NCBI GenBank assembly: GCA_021396245.1
Contig: WNYE01000065.1
Location: forward strand, 1-64,000
DNA: 64,000 nt
Direction of reading: 5' to 3'
Source of the DNA: Sporothrix humicola
Lineage: Eukaryota; Ascomycota; Sordariomycetes; Ophiostomatales; Ophiostomataceae
Part shown: one piece after another, positions 1 through 9,866 of the stretch
Position numbering within the stretch: position 1 is the first letter of the stretch
Layout of the letters: each line of letters begins with the position of its first letter
Notes under the pieces: model-generated
What the model was told of the DNA's origin: nothing
The model's input: the letters and a program-made list of their open reading frames with translations, nothing else
Database searches by the model: none
Program-made: the position numbers and the translations under genes

Positions 1-224
1 AACGACGTTTTATAACATTTTAATAATATCTTTTATAAAATAATAATAATCGTAGTTTAACGAGTTAAAATAATAATTTTTACGGTAGTTTTTTATAAGT
101 TTATTATAAATATAAAGTAAATAATTAATAATACTTTATATTTTAAAAATAATAAACTTAGTTAACGATATTTATCGTACTTTTTACGTATTAATTAAAA
201 ATTAATTTAAATTAAACGAGTTTA

Positions 225-620
225 ACGAAATACTATTAAATTTAAAGTTATTAAAATTAAGTGACGTAATACGTATATTAATAACTATAAGTGGCGTAAG
301 CGAAAAAGACGGTAAAGGGCCGTTAAGTTTAAAGTCGTTAAAGTTAAATAACGTAATACGTATATTAACGGTCGAAGAAAGTAAAAGTAAAACGGTAAAA
401 ATAATAAAAAGAGTAAGTAAAATAAGTAGTAAAAGGTCGTTAAACTTAAGGTCGTTAAAATTATATAATATAATACGTATATTAATAATTATAAATAGTA
501 CGGTTAAAAAAGGCAGCGAGGGGCCGTTAAACTTAAAGTTATTAAGGTTAAATAACGCGGTACGTATATTAACGGTTATAAAAAGTAAAAGTAAAGCGGT
601 AAAAGTAATAAAATTAATAA
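225..620. repeat. Degenerate repeat with spaced TACGTATATTA cores
   Basis: The core ACGTATATTA occurs near 271, 358, 474 and 562, so spacing alternates at about 87, 116 and 88 bp. The flanks also resemble each other (forms of GGCCGTTAAACTTAAAG before the core, and of AAAAGTAAAAGTAAA after it). This looks like a higher-order repeat blurred by mutation. Confidence 0.6.
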
Positions 621-1134
621 ATAAAATAATAAAAGTAAACGAGGCGAGTAAAATAATAAAAGTAATAAAATTAGTGAATAAAATAATAAAAGTAAACGGG
701 GTAAGTAAAATAATAAAAATAATAAAAGGGATAAACGGGGTAATAAAGGTAATAAAAATAATAATAGTTTATTAATATAAAGTTTATTACTTCGTTATTT
801 AAACAACTAACGGAATATCCGAGAAAGTGAAGATAAAAATAAAAAAATCCGGTGTTAAACTCGAAAAAAGTTAAGTCGTTAAATCGGTACTATCGAATGG
901 GGTAAAAAAAGTAAATTATAAAAATCCTTTATTAATATTTTAAAAAAAAAAACGAAGATTAAAACGAATAAAATTAACGTTTAACTCGTTATTTAATAAC
1001 GGTTTAATTATAAATTAAAACGATAAAAGTTTAAACTAATTAACTTTTTATACTTTAATTTTTTTTCGATATTTTTTATCGTGTTTTTTTTTTTAAATTT
1101 TTAACGGTTTTTTTAAACGAAAAAAGTTTTTTTT

Positions 1135-1169
<35 letters not shown>

Positions 1170-1440
1170 TTTACGGTTTAATTTACGGCGTTTTTTAACG
1201 CGTACAGCGGTAAAAACTTTATCGTTTAAGTTTTATTTAAATAGTATTATATAAATCTAATTTAATCGAATATATTAATTATTGTGTATAATGTTATTAT
1301 ATAATATTATTGTATAATATTATATGTAATGTTATATATAATATTATTGTGTATAATGTTGTTATGTATAATAAAGGTAAGTAAAGCGTTAAAGTAAGTA
1401 AAAGTTAAAGGTAAAACGTTAAAGCGAGTAAAAGTTAAAT

Positions 1441-1724
1441 AACGTAATACGTATGGTAAAAGTTATAAAAAGTAAACGAAGTATTAAAGCGGTTAAATAA
1501 CGTAATACGTATAATAAAAACTATAAAAAGTAAACGAAACGTTAAAACGGTTAAATAATATAACACGTATAATAAAAGTTATAAAAAGTAAACGAAACGT
1601 TAAAACGGTTAAATAATATAATACGTATAATAAAAACTATAAAAAGTAAACAAAGCGTTAAAGTAAATAAAAGTTAAATAACGTAATACGTATAACAAAA
1701 GTTATAAAAAGTAAACGAGTATCG
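1441..1724. repeat. Decayed tandem repeat, about 58 bp, five copies
   Basis: Copies begin at about 1441, 1499, 1557, 1615 and 1680, so the period is 58 bp with the last step longer (65 bp). Each copy starts with a form of AACGTAATACGTAT and continues with a form of AGTTATAAAAAGTAAACGAA. Differences between copies are mostly C/T or G/A changes, consistent with RIP acting after duplication. Confidence 0.8.
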
Positions 1725-1740
1725 TTTTTAACAATATACG

Positions 1741-1866
1741 AGCGTCGTTTTTAACGATAAAATAAAAACCAATAAAAGTAATTTATTAAGTGGAGCCAAA
1801 GCGAGCGTCGTTTTTAACGACAAAATAAAAACCAATAAACGTAGTTTATTAAGTGGAGCCACATTA
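1741..1866. repeat. 63-bp tandem duplication, two copies
   Basis: Two near-identical units start at 1741 and 1804. Each runs from AGCGTCGTTTTTAACGA to TTTATTAAGTGGAGCCA. The few differences are mostly G/A or C/T transitions plus an A/C change. The unit differs from the 58-bp repeat just upstream. Confidence 0.8.
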
Positions 1867-2016
1867 TAATAAAACTTTAAAAAATTATACGATAAAATTC
1901 GGGGGACTTAAAAATATAAAAAAATTATTATTTAAATTTACGAATTTTTCCGGATTTTCGTATATAATAAAAAGTGGGGCTTAATCTCTTAACCTTAACT
2001 TAGTTTTATAGTGTGA

Positions 2017-2047
<31 letters not shown>

Positions 2048-2290
2048 GTAATATATTTCTCCTTTTTTTATAAACGTATTTTTTCTTTTTTCGTCTTTTC
2101 TATTACGAGGATTCTTTGTAGCCTATCGACTTGTTTATTGTAATGTTTTAATAAGTTACGCCGTTATATTAACTACTATTAATATTTCTTTATTTTTTAA
2201 CTTTTTTAAATTTTATTAGTTATACGCCGTTAAATAACTTAACTAGTGTATCTTTAAAATTTAATTAGATTATCTTACGATCCCGTTGTA

Positions 2291-2695
2291 TTCCGTGCGC
2301 GACAGTCACATATACCTCGTCCCCGTACCGTACTCTTGTATATCTTAACATCCGTTTTCGAGCACCTTTATCCCTCTCTTACGTATGTAACCATACAAAA
2401 AGAACTTCCAACACACTTACGGCGCCTGCTGATTATAACTTCTTCCCTTCTAACTGTTTGCGAACAATTATCTTGTCGTCCGTATTTCCTCCTTTCTGCT
2501 TCAACTTTTCTCGCAAGTCTTTGGCTTTGCGCTCTCATCGTTACGCCGCCGCCTCACTTGGCCAATTAATTTACATCGTTGCCCTTTTGCGTCCTTGCCT
2601 AACTCGCCCGCTCGCCGCCGATTACGCAGAGCGCAGCTCCACAGCCACAGCTCGCATCTCCTTCGCGTCCCAACTCGCCCCTTCTCTTTTCGAGA
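2291..2695. other. Transition zone between AT-rich block and gene region
   Basis: Base composition returns to normal over this stretch. Short open frames exist on the plus strand, but they lack recognisable domains and begin in the decayed zone. I see no gene, RNA or mobile element I can support. Confidence 0.5.
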
Positions 2696-3121
2696 ATGTT
2701 TCCCCCGCTTTTATCTCAAGTCCTAGCCGCCGTAGGCGTTCTCCTAGTGGCCGTGCGTGACCCGTGCGACCCGTCTCTGCGCCTCACGAAGGGCATCGCT
2801 ACAGAGGCCTCGCTGGCCGCCGCGATCGTCTATGGGTCGTGCAACCTTGTTGTGTACTACCAGCGCGGTGGGCCAAACGTGGTCGACGCTCGCGTCGCGG
2901 GCGTTTGCCAGCCACTGGGGATGATCGCGGGAGCCGTCGCCGGCGGGGCGACGCGGTTGTTTTTGGGACAGGCCGTTATGCGCCAGGTACCTCGGCACTG
3001 CGCCTGTGACGGAGAAAAGGACGGCCGTTGCAAGACGGAAAGCGAGGTGGCTAAAAAGGAGTCAGCACGGCCGGACATGGCCGGCAGCAACAACAAGGGC
3101 GAACATATGGAACTGAGATAA
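2696..3121 (+). CDS. Small hypothetical protein, possible membrane protein
   Basis: This is a single-exon frame of 141 codons from an ATG. The first 20 residues are hydrophobic and resemble a signal peptide or membrane anchor. Two further weakly hydrophobic, Ala/Gly/Val-rich stretches lie near residues 38-55 and 72-92, and the C-terminal third is charged and basic. I do not recognise the family. The frame sits at the border of the RIP-like block, so it may be a gene fragment or chance frame. Frames on the opposite strand overlap it, which lowers confidence. No function is proposed. Confidence 0.3.
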   Translation: MFPPLLSQVLAAVGVLLVAVRDPCDPSLRLTKGIATEASLAAAIVYGSCNLVVYYQRGGPNVVDARVAGVCQPLGMIAGAVAGGATRLFLGQAVMRQVPRHCACDGEKDGRCKTESEVAKKESARPDMAGSNNKGEHMELR

Positions 3122-3341
3122 AACAAAAATGCCGGAAACAGTCAAATCATCTGCTTATACGACTAGGTGGGCCCAAAAATGCTTAACGCTACTAAAATGA
3201 CCCTCTGGCCAACCACTTCGGTTATCCCCGTCGTCTTCTCTATTCCTTATTTATTGTTTGTTACTGCCTTTAGCTGAACTTTATTTCTCCATTATGTAGT
3301 ATTATACTTATCGCTTTAAAACTTTAATAGTCCCCTCCCAC

Positions 3342-5050
3342 TTAAACTTCCCGGATGGCATTCTCCTCGTGGTGAATAGACTGCTTTAGCTGAGCCTTAG
3401 CATCGACATTCTCCGCCATGGCAACGCGTGCATTCTCAGCATCAATGGCAGACTGGGGACGCTGGGTGGACTTTGTCTCCTTGTCGCCGACAGGGATGAT
3501 AACGCCGTGGCCAGAATCAATGTCGAAATAGGCGTCGAGATCTTCGAGGGTACGGTTGGCAGTCTCGGGGTACAGGAAGTAAACAACAAACATGAAAGCA
3601 AGGTTGAAGATGGCAAAGACTAGAGGTAGTTAGTGACGGTGTTGTTTGGCACAAAATTAAAGGGGCAGGATATGAGTGACATAGAATCCATGGCTGGGAA
3701 AATGACTTACTGATATAGAAGCGGTAGCCAATGTTCTTGATACCGGTCGGGGTGAACTGGGTGCAGACAAAGCCAAAGAGCCAGTTCGTTGACGTGGCGG
3801 CGGCAGACCCGACAGTACGCAGGGCAATTGAGTTGACTTCCGACTGGTAGACCCACGGAACCATGCCCCATGTGCAGCCAAAGGCAGCATAGTACAGGAA
3901 GAGGAAGGACACGGTCACGATACCGAGAGCATGCGGCGCCTTGACGAGCAGACCCAGGGAGATGGCAACGACAATGTAAGCCAGGCTCTGCAGAGACAGG
4001 CCGCTCATCATCAGGCTGCGGCGGCCGTAGCGGTCAATGAGCCAGAAACAGCAGGCGGACGAAATCATGTAGGACGTGGCGTTGACGCCGGTCAGGATGC
4101 GGGCCAGGAGATCGCTTAGGCCGACGTTCGTGGTCAGAATAATCGTAAAGTAGTAGTTGAGCGCATTAATTCCGGACAGCTGTTGCATGAACTGGCCGCC
4201 GCAGCCGAGGAGGAGGCGGTGGAGGTGGCCGGAGCGGTCCTGGCGGCGGAGGACGGTCATGAAGGAGGTCTTGGACTGTTCCTCGATCAAGAGGGCGCCC
4301 TTGATTGAGCGGAACTCGCTCTGGACGTCCGGGTCGTCGCTGGAGAGGCCCTTGCCCCGGTAGCGGCGGATGACCTCGAGTGCTTCCTCGGTGCGGTCCT
4401 TCATCATCAGCCAACGAGGGCTCTCAGGGACGAGCGGCAGCAGGCCCATGAGGAATGCAAAGGGCACACACTGCAGGGCGAGGGGCAGACGCCACTGCCA
4501 GCCACCGCTTGCAAAGGAACAGGCCAGCGTCAGCCAAGTGGCAAGGCAGTAGAAGACGACGTTGTGGAGGACGACAATGACGGACAGGCGGCCACGGCGG
4601 TCGCTGGCGCAGGATTCGGCTTGGAAGATGCCGCAGGTTGAGCTGGTCATGCCGTTGCCGATGCCGTTGATGACACGGCCGACGATCAGCTGGGGGAACG
4701 AGAAGGCAGAAAACTGGAGGATGGCGCCAATGATGCTAATGACGGCACCGACACGAAGGGTGTTCTTGCGGCCGAGACGGCCACCATAGATGGCAGCCAA
4801 CAGACAACCGAGCAAGTTGCCGAGCTAGACGGTCAGTAAGAGAAAATCAATTTGATTCAGCGATGATACATACAGAGAAACAACTGGCCGTGATGCCCTG
4901 GATGGACGACTTCTCGGTCTGCGGGAATGTGGCGATAAAGTCGGGACTGATGAGAATGCCACTGACGACGCCCTGGTCGTAGCCATACCACGACTGCGCA
5001 GCCGAGTTGGCCGCCGTCAACGTGACCTCGAGAGCATATCCTTCCAACAT
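3342..5050 (-). CDS. MFS sugar transporter (hexose/polyol permease type)
   Basis: This gene encodes a plasma-membrane sugar-porter-family transporter, probably a proton symporter for a mono- or disaccharide or polyol. I place three exons at 5050-4874, 4824-3711 and 3619-3342. The introns are 49 and 91 nt, each with a GTATGT or GTAAGT donor, a CTGAC or CTAAC branch site and a TAG acceptor. The 522-residue product is normal for the family. Signatures include GYDQGVVSG at residues 23-31, GGRLGRK at 73-79, a PESPRW motif before the central loop, and PETANRTLEDLD near the C-terminus. The first membrane segment is unusually polar. The gene lies upstream of nothing on its own strand but next to a polyol dehydrogenase on the same strand, which suggests uptake of a pentose or polyol (inference). 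The substrate cannot be read from sequence. Confidence 0.93.
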
Positions 5051-5925
5051 GGTGAGATGAGGGACAAAGAAACAGAAATAACAATTGAAGTGAGAGATGA
5101 GTGAAGTGGAAAGGGGGAAAGAGAAGAATCAGGTAAACTCAAATCCCAAGCCTCGTGCTCTCATGTGATGATCCTGATGATCTGCTGCTCTGCCACATGG
5201 AACAAAGACGGCCAGTTGCTTGTCTTTATATGCCGGCAGACTTGCATTGAAAAGCATGGCATGCGGGCCTGTGTGAGTCCACGTCCAAATCTGGGGTTGT
5301 GTTCGTCGTTGAGTGACAAAGGAGGTGTAGGATGCATGTTACGAAAAGAGGAAAGTGGAAAGTGGAAAGTGGAAGGACGAAGACGAAAAGAGCCGGCGAA
5401 AAAGAAAACAAACAAGGCCAAAATGCAGAATCCGGGGTCTCCATCCTTCCAGCCTTTTAGCCTCACGCCCCACAAATTCTGAGGAGTCAAATCCCCATGG
5501 GGTTGTCGTTCAAGTAGAATTCCAGCCAATTCCACGCTACCGAGTCAATTCGGCGTAAAGCCGAGCCAGGTTTTCTGTCTTTCTGCACAGACAAACAAGG
5601 ATCGGCACCTGTTATTTCCACTTTTTCTCCGCGCCGACGTGCACCTGCACTGGAAGCGACATCGGGCAAACGCCGCCCAAGACAGTACGGATCGAGATGC
5701 TTCGGTCTTCCCCCATTGAGAATACGATGCTGTTGCAACACGGGTGCCACTACACATGTAGTACACTCTTGAATATTGAAATGCGTATACCTGGCATTGG
5801 AATATCGGCGACACAGCATGCGATGAATCACGCTATTGCCCTCTGAATTTACAACCGTAGTCAATTTGTTTCAAGTCTGGTCTATCTCCTTGTTTGCTCC
5901 TCCCTCATTGCCCTGCATACTCCTC
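5051..5925. other. Intergenic: promoter of the sugar transporter, 3' end of the polyol dehydrogenase
   Basis: No coding region can be supported. The stretch must contain the upstream region of the minus-strand transporter and the terminator of the minus-strand dehydrogenase. A purine-rich run with repeated GGAAAGT units lies at about 5347-5375. Confidence 0.5.
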
Positions 5926-7086
5926 CTACTCCTCATCAAGAATCTGCACTTTAATCGCATTGGACCCTGGCGTGCTGGCAATCTTGAAGGCGTCGACGCC
6001 CTCTTCCAATTTGAATCGGTGCGTGACCAGCGGCTTCAAGTCAATAATGCCCGCGGCCACAAGCCGAATCGCCTTGGGGTAGGTGTCGTGGTAGCGGTAC
6101 TGGAACTTGAGGTCGATCTCGTTGGCCGACAGGTGCATAAAGGGAATGTTTTGGAAATCACGGCCAACGCCAATGACAAACACAGACCCGCCAAAGCGTG
6201 TAGAGTAGATGCCGGCGTGGACACTGCTCTCGACGCCAGTGCACTCGATGACGAGCTTTGCCTGCTGGCCCAACGCCGCCACGATCTTGTCAGCGACAGC
6301 CTGGGCATCAACGCCTGGCTCAACGAGCACTGTCTGGACACGGGGGACCAGCTCGCGCGCTTTGGCCAGACGCGACGCGTCAACGTCTGTGATGACAATG
6401 GGCTCGGCTCCAGCAGCATTAGCAGCAATCAGCGTGGTCAGTCCAATGGGGCCAGCGCCGCAGACCACCAGAGGATCGGCAAGACGCAGGTCGGCACGGT
6501 CAATTCCAGCCAGTGCGACGGACAGCGGTTCCACAAGAGAGCCTTCCTCAAATGAGACGTGGTCAGGCAGACGGTGCAGCCAGGCCTCGGGGTGGGCATG
6601 GTAGCGCCGCAGCACGCCGTGGTAAGGCGGTGTCGAAAAGAAGACCACGTCAGGACACGCGTTGTAGCGACCAGTGCGGCATGGGAAACAGGTGGGCTTT
6701 GAGCAAGGGATGCCGCACTCGAGAGCAACACGGTCGCCTGGCTTGAAACGTGTCACAGCCTCGCCCACCTTGATAACAACGCCGGCACTCTCATGGCCGA
6801 GGCCGTTGTCGCCTGTGACAATCATGGGCCCAATGCGGCCATGCTTCCAGAAGTGCACGTCTGAGCCGCAAATCCCCGATGCGCGGACGTGCACCAGGCA
6901 GTCGTTGGGGCCAACAGCAGGGATCTCGCACTCGACCAGACGCAGGTCGTGCGAGGGGCTGGTGTGGATGGCGTGGTTGACGGGCTTTCTCTGGATGATG
7001 TCCATTGTGTTGGGAGTGGATGGTTGAAACTGGTTAGGATAAGATTCTGGCAACGGTACTCCCACCTTGCTCAATTTTGTTTCCAT
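5926..7086 (-). CDS. L-arabinitol 4-dehydrogenase-like zinc alcohol dehydrogenase
   Basis: This cytosolic medium-chain dehydrogenase probably oxidises L-arabinitol or a related polyol (xylitol, sorbitol) with NAD+. The 386-residue single-exon product carries GICGSDVHFWKHG with the catalytic-zinc Cys, a GHESAG segment, and the structural-zinc cluster CSKPTCFPCRTGRYNAC as in fungal LAD proteins. Its Rossmann motif is GAGPIG, followed by an Asp (ITDVD) that favours NAD+ over NADP+. The stretch ending FQYRYHDTYP is also LAD-like. The start at 7086 gives a longer N-terminus than usual; Met28 (7005) is a plausible alternative. The gene is divergent from the alcohol dehydrogenase at 7693. Membership of the LAD/xylitol dehydrogenase/sorbitol dehydrogenase group is firm; exact substrate is not. 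Confidence 0.9.
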   Translation of the reverse strand: METKLSKVGVPLPESYPNQFQPSTPNTMDIIQRKPVNHAIHTSPSHDLRLVECEIPAVGPNDCLVHVRASGICGSDVHFWKHGRIGPMIVTGDNGLGHESAGVVIKVGEAVTRFKPGDRVALECGIPCSKPTCFPCRTGRYNACPDVVFFSTPPYHGVLRRYHAHPEAWLHRLPDHVSFEEGSLVEPLSVALAGIDRADLRLADPLVVCGAGPIGLTTLIAANAAGAEPIVITDVDASRLAKARELVPRVQTVLVEPGVDAQAVADKIVAALGQQAKLVIECTGVESSVHAGIYSTRFGGSVFVIGVGRDFQNIPFMHLSANEIDLKFQYRYHDTYPKAIRLVAAGIIDLKPLVTHRFKLEEGVDAFKIASTPGSNAIKVQILDEE

Positions 7087-7692
7087 TCTTGGTAGATTTA
7101 TATCAACTAGATTACAAAGTCACGATAGTAAACGGCTAAAGTCTGTGGTCATTTGACTGCCATTATTCGTTCTTTGACCCGTTGCTTTGCCGTGTTGATG
7201 AAAATAAAGATTCAAAATAAAATCCAAAAGTACATGTGATGTTTTCAAGGCATGCGTTGACTCCAATTCGGGGACGTCCCGACGAGGCCCGCTTGGGTGC
7301 TGTCCGAGATACTCTCGAACTGGACGGCATATGCCCGTACAAACCACGCGTATCGTATCGGGCGAGCACCGAATTATTGTGCTTCTTTCTTTTAGTTCTC
7401 TTTGCCTAAAATCTGCAGGGTCCTGTTTGCGATGTTCCATTTTCAGAAATTTCCTGTACAGCTCTCGGTTGTTGTCCGTTGTGGAGATAAGGCGGGGAAT
7501 TGGAGATGTTGGAGAGGGTAGCATGTGAGGATTTTATTGTTCTTCGTCTCACTCTCTCTCGATACCCCTCATGAAACATGAAGTACGACGTTCAGATTTC
7601 TCGCTATTAGATATAAACACAAAGTTTAGTACCCCTTGACTCTTCCTTCCCAGAAACGGCAACAAAATCAGACTACCACGACCGCTATCATC
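7087..7692. promoter_or_regulatory. Shared divergent promoter region of the two dehydrogenases
   Basis: This 606-bp stretch separates the divergent polyol dehydrogenase and alcohol dehydrogenase. A TATAAA at 7612-7617 lies 76 bp before the plus-strand ATG. Two CCCCT elements (7565-7569 and 7632-7636) match the stress-response core, but this short motif is common by chance. A shared region makes co-regulation possible; that is inference. Confidence 0.55.
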
Positions 7693-8911
7693 ATGTCATC
7701 TATTCCTACCGAGACCGAGGGCTTCCAGGTGGACGGACCTGGCAACCCGCCCGACTTCCACCGCCGTGCTGTAAGTGATTTTGTGTCCCACACTAACCTT
7801 GCGGCCTCACATCTAACTGTACAAAACAGTTCAAGCTCAAGGTTGCCGATGACTACGATGTCGATATCAAGATTGAAGCCTGCGGTGTCTGTGGATCGGA
7901 CGTGCACACTGTGACCGGCGGTTGGGGCAAGCAGAACTACCCTCTGTGTGTTGGCCATGGTAGGTTTCGCCAGCGTTGTTTTTCTCATTTTCTCCTATTC
8001 ATCTTCGAAGTTGGACTACTAACACCTCAGAAATCGTCGGTCGTGCTGTTCGTGTTGGCTCCAAGGTCACACTCGTCAAGGTCGGCCAGCGTGTTGGTGT
8101 CGGCGCCCAGGTTTACTCTTGCGGCGAGTGCAAGCAGTGCAAGGAGGAGAACGAGACATACTGCCAGGTCAACCTGATCAACACGTACGGCTCACCGTGG
8201 CCTGGCACCGACATCATCAGCCAGGGCGGCCACGCCGCATACATCCGCTCCAACGAGTACTGGGTCTTCCCGATCCCAGAGTCCATTCCCACCGCGGCTG
8301 TGGCGCCCATGCTGTGCGCTGGTCTGACTGTCTACTCTCCCCTTGTCCGCCACGGCGCCCTCAAGAAGGGTGCCAAGATCGGCATCGTGGGCATTGGCGG
8401 CATTGGCCACTTTGGTATCCTGTTCGGCAAGGCACTGGGCGCGGAGGTCTGGGCCATTTCCCGCTCACGGGCCAAGGAGGCTGATGCGCGGGCTCTTGGT
8501 GCAGACGGCTTCTTGGCCACCAACGAGGAAGGCTGGGTTGCACCGCACCGCTGCACGTTCGACCTGATTGTCAACTGCGCCAACTCGATCGACAACTTTG
8601 ACTTCTCGGCCTACCTGTCACTCATGGATGTTCATGGCCGCTGGATCTCTGTGGGTATGCCCGAGGAGGCTGGCCAGACTGTGCGTGCGCAAGACCTTTC
8701 CTCCAATGGCGTCCTGATCGGTGCCAGCCACTTGGGCAGCCGTCGCGAGATGCTCGACATGCTGAAGCTGGCGGCCGACAAGAACATCAAGCCATGGGTG
8801 GAGGAGGTCCAGCTGGGCGAGGAGGGACTTAAGGAGGTCATCTCTCGACTGAAGAAGGGCGACGTGCGGTATCGCTTCTCGCTGACTGGCTACGACAAGG
8901 TATTCAACTAG
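7693..8911 (+). CDS. NADP-dependent cinnamyl-alcohol/ADH6-type alcohol dehydrogenase
   Basis: This zinc medium-chain dehydrogenase reduces aldehydes, including aromatic and branched ones, to alcohols with NADPH. Exons are 7693-7770, 7830-7959 and 8031-8911. The introns have GTAAGT and GTAGGT donors and CAG acceptors, and the 362-residue product is normal for the ADH6/CAD group. Visible features are CGVCGSDVHT with the catalytic-zinc Cys, GHE after the second intron, the structural-zinc cluster CGECKQCKEENETYC, and the Rossmann motif GIGGIGHFG. The Ser-Arg pair after the second strand (ISRSR) supports NADP preference. It shares its upstream region with the LAD-like gene. The true substrate is unknown. 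Confidence 0.92.
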
Positions 8912-9866
8912 AGTGGTGAACAATATCTGCAACGGCAAGTAGATGAATGACCCAAAACATTAGACGAATCATGCACCTAGTGCTTTGAAACTGTGATGAC
9001 ATGGTGATCGTTTTGATGTAGTCTGGTCGGTATCATTTGATTCCGTGAGGGCATTTTCCCAGCATTCCATTTCACCACTTGGTTATTAATTAGCTCCCAG
9101 TGTATTAACGGGGGTCTCTGGGTGATTTATTTTGTCACTGCGTGTATTAAATTTCTGTACTTATGTAGCAAATTAAAAGGATTTTAGAAAATGTCAGCCC
9201 AACATTTAATTATTAAATTTTATTTAAATAATAATAATAAACAAGAAAAAAGGGGGGGAATAAACAATGCGAATAATATCAAGAAAAACATCAACATAAC
9301 ACATTCTCATCGCCTTCATCAATCAACACATCACGAACCGATCGTGTCTTTCCTACATCATAATTAGAAGAGACGTCCCTCGCGTGGTTGTCGGCAGTCG
9401 GGTTGTTGCCGACGACTGTGGATGAATTGGGTTTTGTTTTCCGACACTAAACCAGATCAGGTAATCCTGCATCGTTGCGACGGACATGCGCCGAGCAACC
9501 CCTGTCAACACCTCGCGCGGCGCCCAACCGCGATGTGTTAGTGACGTCGATGGCGCGGTCGACACTCGTAAACTCTGAAACTTGGTCTTTTTCTACTTCC
9601 CTAGCTCCTCCGTTGCAAGACTGCATCCTTCCACAAGGAACAATGCATCTGCGTCCACCATCGACTCACGCCTCGTGTTGCTCTTTCTCCACTCATCTCC
9701 GCAATCGGGTGGAACACTCCATCAGTCAAGTGCGGAGACAACTGGGGGACAAGAGACAACTGGAGACGGCTGGGGACTGGGGATAACTGGGGAACATTGA
9801 CGACCTGTGACGACGGGCTGTCTCTCCTGATTTCTTGTTTTCTCAATCTTACTCACAGCAAACGCC
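8912..9866. other. Intergenic, with an AT-rich patch
   Basis: The stretch lies between the alcohol dehydrogenase and the downstream regulator. About 9100-9260 is AT-rich, with short TAAATAATAATAATAA runs followed by a G run near 9252. Frames at 9353-9846 have no domain and are not supported. The last few hundred bases are presumably the promoter and leader of the Zn2Cys6 gene. Confidence 0.5.

Larger units (their letters stand above)
1..2290. repeat. AT-rich RIP-like block with fossil repeats
   Basis: The block is very AT-rich. Cytosine survives mainly in CpG, while CpA and TpG are scarce and TpA is abundant. This is the signature expected of repeat-induced point mutation, which turns CpA into TpA on either strand. 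No reading frame of useful length exists here. The motif AACGTAATACGTAT and decayed variants recur many times, which shows the source was repetitive, but no transposon protein or terminal repeat can be read through the decay. Long T runs occur near 1135-1167 and 2017-2040. Composition changes to ordinary coding-genome composition around 2280-2300. The original element is unknown; a decayed transposon or subtelomeric repeat are both possible. Confidence 0.85.

Noticed and set aside
1..2290. A centromere or telomere
   Set aside because: No TTAGGG-type repeats are seen, and AT-richness with RIP alone does not identify a centromere.
2336..2760. Two overlapping plus-strand frames in the transition zone
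   Set aside because: One lacks an ATG in good context, both are short and overlap in different frames, and neither shows a domain.
5051..5925. Carbon-catabolite repressor (CreA, SYGGRG) sites upstream of the sugar transporter (5291, 5432, and 5468 on the minus strand)
   Set aside because: About this many matches are expected by chance in 875 bp on both strands, so they prove nothing.
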